Part shown: positions 60,141 to 64,000 of the stretch, one piece after another
Position numbering within the stretch: the first letter of the stretch is position 1
Layout of the letters: each line of letters starts with the position of its first letter
NCBI GenBank assembly: GCA_022747635.1
Contig: JAKTNV010000001.1
Location: 43,681,946 to 43,745,945, forward strand
Length of the DNA: 64,000 nucleotides
DNA from: Hetaerina americana
Lineage: Eukaryota > Arthropoda > Insecta > Odonata > Calopterygidae
Direction of reading: 5' to 3'
Notes under the pieces: generated by a model
What the model saw: the letters and a program-made list of their open reading frames with translations, nothing else
Databases searched by the model: none
What the model was told of the DNA's origin: nothing
Translations under genes and position numbers: made by a program

Positions 60141-60782
60141 AGATAAAGTAACAGGTTAACCTTAGAACATCTGTAGTGCTGGTAGTTGAAAATGTTGAAC
60201 AGACGTAGTAGCCAGATGATATAAACAACATATATGATAGCCAAGGGTCAGCCATTGAGGCAGGAGGTATATTTAGAAATCTTTTGTTACTCTAAATGAC
60301 TCCCAAGAAATTAGGTAAATGATGACTCAATAATTAGGAAGAACTGCTATAGGTAAAGAAGGGAGAACATCAAAGCCACACTGTGATTCTGGATAACTTG
60401 GTGACATTCATTAAACATATTGCAGACTAAGCAATGAGGTGAGATGTAGAATGAGGTGGACAAGAAATGGCCTGACAGTGGAGATTAATGGAGTGATACT
60501 AAATAGTAATTGACAGTGGCTGGGAGGAGAGTCGTCATGGAGCCTCAGTACTGAACACTGAGCAGAAGGGTAATAAATTTATTTTTGAAGGGATAAGGTG
60601 GAATTTATCTTGCTCACTTAATGGGAAATTATGAGAAACCAGACTTTGGAAGGGAAATTAACAAATTTCATCATTGTAACCAAGCATCCTACCAAATGAC
60701 ATAATTGGACCAAATCTTCATGTTGTACAACGATTTTTACAGCAGAGGGTAATTTATCTCTCATGTATATTCAAACAAGTAT

Positions 60783-61030
60783 ATGCATGGTTGTGGTAGT
60801 ACAGGGGTAGAGCAGTGGATTACTGGTTGGAGGGCCCTGGCAAACCTCTCTGGGCACCCTCAGCTCTGCCGAAGCTGTGTGAACATTTGGGTACCAGATC
60901 TTCCTTGGAAACCAAAACCTGCACAGGGAAAGGAACTGCCCTCCCTTCCCTGGTGCGAGATTTGCAGAGGCTGTCAGGCTTAGTACTTGGTGAACTCTAC
61001 AATCACCTAAAAAACCAACCATTGGGTTGA
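60783..61030 (+). mobile_element. SINE-C between ZNHIT6 and COX19
   Basis: GTAGTACAGGGGTAGAGCAG box A, then GGGTACCAGATCTTCC and AAAGGAACTGCCCTCCC in the same order as 43775. The tRNA-like head is diverged. Confidence 0.72.
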
Positions 61031-62280
61031 TTACTGTTTATTATTTTTAATAAAAGGGTGTATGTATATTAGAGAGACAAATGTCGCCAACTCTATGGGA
61101 ACAGTATATGTTTATGAATGACTTGTTTTCCAGAATGTTACAGTTAGAAAAGATCCCTTCCTTGTTTATGGCAACATTGTACCTATAAATGGGTAATTAC
61201 TCATAAAACCATGAAATTACATCCGTCACTGTGGACGCAGTTACTTCTAATATGAATGAAGGAAAACGCTGAAAAATGTTACTCAAATTTGCTAACAAAG
61301 GGCCATTTATTAATATTGTCAACGCGTTAGGGGTATAATGAAGAGGTAAGATAAATTAGGCTTACACCAAATCGAATGCCTGCAGAGACCAATGATTGGA
61401 AAACAAATTAGGGAAATACTATTACCTATCAGTGGTAAATAAACTTAACACACAAGGATATGGTCTTATGGCATTTTCTTTACTAATGCATATAGATCAA
61501 TTCGACTGTGATTTACCTGCTAACCTTTGGTAAGCCGCCAAACGTGGAGACACTCGGACTTACCTTATGATTATCAACCGTTGCAATAACTTCGTGTACA
61601 AACAATTATTCATACATATGCGGCACAAATGATGTAAAGTATTGCAATCACCAGTATTTGTGATGTAACTTCATTCTTTATTTCACTATTCTGAAGAATG
61701 GCCAAATAATCACATTATAATGTAATTCGCTGGATATTTTGAGGCAGAACAGTTCATTTTTCCTACGCATATCGTATTTCTGCTTTCCCCTTTCCGAAAA
61801 TTTCCCTCCTGTCAGTCAAGTAATCGCCGATGAATTACTTCCAAAGAGAAATATTACATAATTTGGATGAAAATTATTATCTCCCAGGTTCTGCATTCGT
61901 TCATAACATACAAGATGGAAAAATTACCATAACAAAAGAATGCCGATCAAACACACTCATACAAGCTAAATTATATGTTCATCGTCGCAGTAAGTGAAAA
62001 TAATTTCTTGGATGCTGTATGAATTGCTTGTAAATTTTTAATGGCTAATATGCTTTATCTTTTTACAACCGAAACCAGAGTAAATTAAGGGGACCTCTAC
62101 TGTAGGTGGCACTGTCGATTGAAACAATTGTATTACCTCAGTGAATGTGTTTTATACCTGTTTGATTGGGTGCAGTGATGGCTCATTTATCATAATAATG
62201 AAAATTTCTCCACAAGTGGTATTTTCGTGTGTTTTTCTTCGCTAAGACATTTAAAAATACTTGAACCATCAGCCATTGCG

Positions 62281-62550
62281 ATGTCGTCAATGACTTTTGG
62301 GCAGAAAAAATTTACTGCCACTCCACCAGACAAAGGTAGTTTTCCTCTAGATCACTCCGGAATTTGCAAAATACCAATGTTAAAATATATGGTGTGCATA
62401 CGATCAGCTGGCAGCGATTATTCCGCATGCAAGCTGGAAGCTCGTGAATACCTTGACTGTAGAATGAAAAACAACTTGATGGCAACCGAAGAATGGAAGA
62501 AATTGGGTTTCTCCGATGTGGATTCGAAGGAGGGGGATAAAGAAAATTGA
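62281..62550 (+). CDS. COX19: COX19, cytochrome c oxidase assembly factor (twin CX9C), intron-free
   Basis: Eighty-nine residues. Seen: N-terminal FTATPPDKGSFPLDHSG is the COX19 signature. Twin CX9C motifs are Cys29/Cys39 and Cys50/Cys60, then CRMKNNLM and EEWKKLGF as in the family. Known: COX19 enters the mitochondrial intermembrane space through the MIA40 disulphide relay and supports copper delivery to cytochrome oxidase through COX11/COX17. The frame is open 54 nt further upstream without an ATG; I start at 62281 because it gives the normal family N-terminus. A second ATG lies three codons later. The whole coding region sits in one exon, so it is either a naturally intron-poor gene or a retrocopy; nothing is broken. 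Confidence 0.95.
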   Translation: MSSMTFGQKKFTATPPDKGSFPLDHSGICKIPMLKYMVCIRSAGSDYSACKLEAREYLDCRMKNNLMATEEWKKLGFSDVDSKEGDKEN

Positions 62551-62677
62551 TCAGATTTTGGACACTCTCACTGGCACGGAAACATTCATGCAATGAGAAT
62601 TAATTGAGTCCTGCGTAGAATTCTATTTTAAAATGATGGGTGGTGTGATTTGTTGCTATTAAATTTGTATATAAGTA

Positions 62678-62683
62678 AATAAA
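62678..62683 (+). terminator. Candidate COX19 polyadenylation signal
   Basis: AATAAA 128 nt after the COX19 stop codon, followed by T-rich sequence. Good spacing for a short 3' UTR. Confidence 0.55.
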
Positions 62684-64000
62684 TGTTTGTCATAACTTTA
62701 ATGCCATAATGATTAGTCAGAAAATGTCTATCTGGCTCAATTAAGCTTCTAATAAATCTTAGTGTAACAGGTACTCTATTTTCGAGCTCATGGGTGATAA
62801 AAGTTCTGGCAGTCCATTCTAGCAGCAGAAGTGTAATTAAGTTAGCTTCATACCGCAATTCAACTACCACCTCAAGGATCTGGAAAACTAATCTCGTTAT
62901 GTGGTAGTTGCCAAAGTAAAATTTCTACGATAACTATTTTCCAAGTTGTGTGCCAAACGATATTTCGTAGGTACTTGTTACGAGTGGTCATAACCACTCT
63001 TGAAGCGGACATTGGCAAAATATCTACTACGATTTTCTTTCCATGTTATGTTATAATGGACCAGCACAATGCTTGAGGCTTATGATGGTGCATTCGCAGT
63101 TTGTCAATTACGTATAGCCGTCCATAGTTTCATGGATGTGCATACATAACGCATCTTAAGAGAAAATCCCCATCTAGATCTGAGAAACTGAAAAAGTAGT
63201 TTGCCACTTAAGTGTGGCTCGTTTATTTAATCTAACGGTGCCATTCGTTTGTAAAAAGGTTGTCTTGCACCCTTAATTTGAGACTCATTGGGTTCCCTAT
63301 CCACTTCCCCGCACTATATACCTAAGATTTTTTAAAACAAGTCAACCTACATGTTTTTCTCTAGTGTGTTTACCCTGAATGGTTAGAAGTAAGAACTGTT
63401 ACTAATGATGGCATAGCATTACAGATCTTTTCCAAATACTGCGTTAGTGAAATAAATCCTGAATGGCGGGGAAAGTAGAAGCATAATCATACCCGCCTAC
63501 AGCATCCAAGATAATATTTAGTTTTGTGGATAAGAAAGAGGGACTGTGGAGGCATATGCAACAAACTTTGTCCTCTGGTAGATGAGTTTGAGAAGAGCTA
63601 GCATAAATAGTGTTCATAACTAAGTTCTACAGATTCAACAATCCTTAAGCAGATTTCTTATAAGTTGTTTATTGAATTTCATCATAAATATTTTTAAAAA
63701 TTCAACTTCAATACATACTTGATTTAATATTAAATATAAAAAACTCCAGGTCTGTGCTGCCAAAATAATCTTTCCATGGGTTATATGTATAGGTACTCGT
63801 GCAGCAGCTGCTTCACTGGCTTAAACGTAAGAAGGTATCTCTATCTGAGAGCAAAAGTAATCACAGTAATTTCATTCAGAAGACCACCTACATTTACCAA
63901 TTGTTGCAAGGTCGACAAGTTATTGCTAACTACAGCAACTCCTCAATATTTTATTTAAAAAGTAGAGTCTAGTGTTTCAATCTAACAAAAATAAACACAA
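62684..64000. other. Downstream of COX19
   Basis: No gene, RNA or named repeat that I can support. Open frames are short and without motifs. Confidence 0.6.

Overview
The window is nuclear DNA from an animal, most likely an arthropod. The evidence is spliced GT-AG genes, AT-rich introns, three tRNA-derived SINE families, mariner and Tigger/pogo DNA transposons and Penelope-like elements. I cannot name the species.

Three host genes are supported. (1) Positions 647-46169, minus strand: the first 29 coding exons of a UBR4 / purity-of-essence ortholog, the giant N-recognin E3 ligase. I joined them by splice site and reading phase. They give one open frame of 6603 nt (2201 residues) from the start codon to the end of the UBR box. 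The C-terminal half, with the hemiRING ligase module, lies beyond position 1. One intron is GC-AG. (2) Positions 49007-59775, plus strand: a complete seven-exon ZNHIT6/BCD1 gene (332 residues), the zf-HIT factor for box C/D snoRNP assembly. (3) Positions 62281-62550, plus strand: a complete, intron-free COX19 (89 residues, twin CX9C), a mitochondrial intermembrane-space factor for cytochrome oxidase assembly. UBR4 and ZNHIT6 are divergent with 2.8 kb between their start codons. COX19 follows ZNHIT6 in tandem. The three genes have no obvious shared pathway.

The introns hold most of the unusual material. UBR4 intron 1 (8.8 kb) contains SINEs, a Tigger/pogo remnant, a LINE endonuclease remnant split by a large AT microsatellite, a 70-bp minisatellite and a mariner remnant. 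UBR4 introns 21 and 25 each carry a 753-bp mariner deletion derivative; the two copies differ at only a few bases. Three more decayed mariners lie at 5.4, 34 and 57-58.6 kb.

The most interesting set is Penelope-like. There are two coding remnants in ZNHIT6 introns (51605-52805 plus strand; 55278-56663 minus strand) and four tiny non-coding relatives of 101-227 bp (14231, 18149, 29450, 48378). All are bounded by target duplications of about 12 bp, and all share a terminal motif of the form TTTCWGGC-N7/8-GTGGAA. Several carry hammerhead-ribozyme-like cores. They look like one family of foldback, ribozyme-bearing non-autonomous retroelements powered by Penelope-like enzymes. Most other long open frames in the window are chance or shadow frames.
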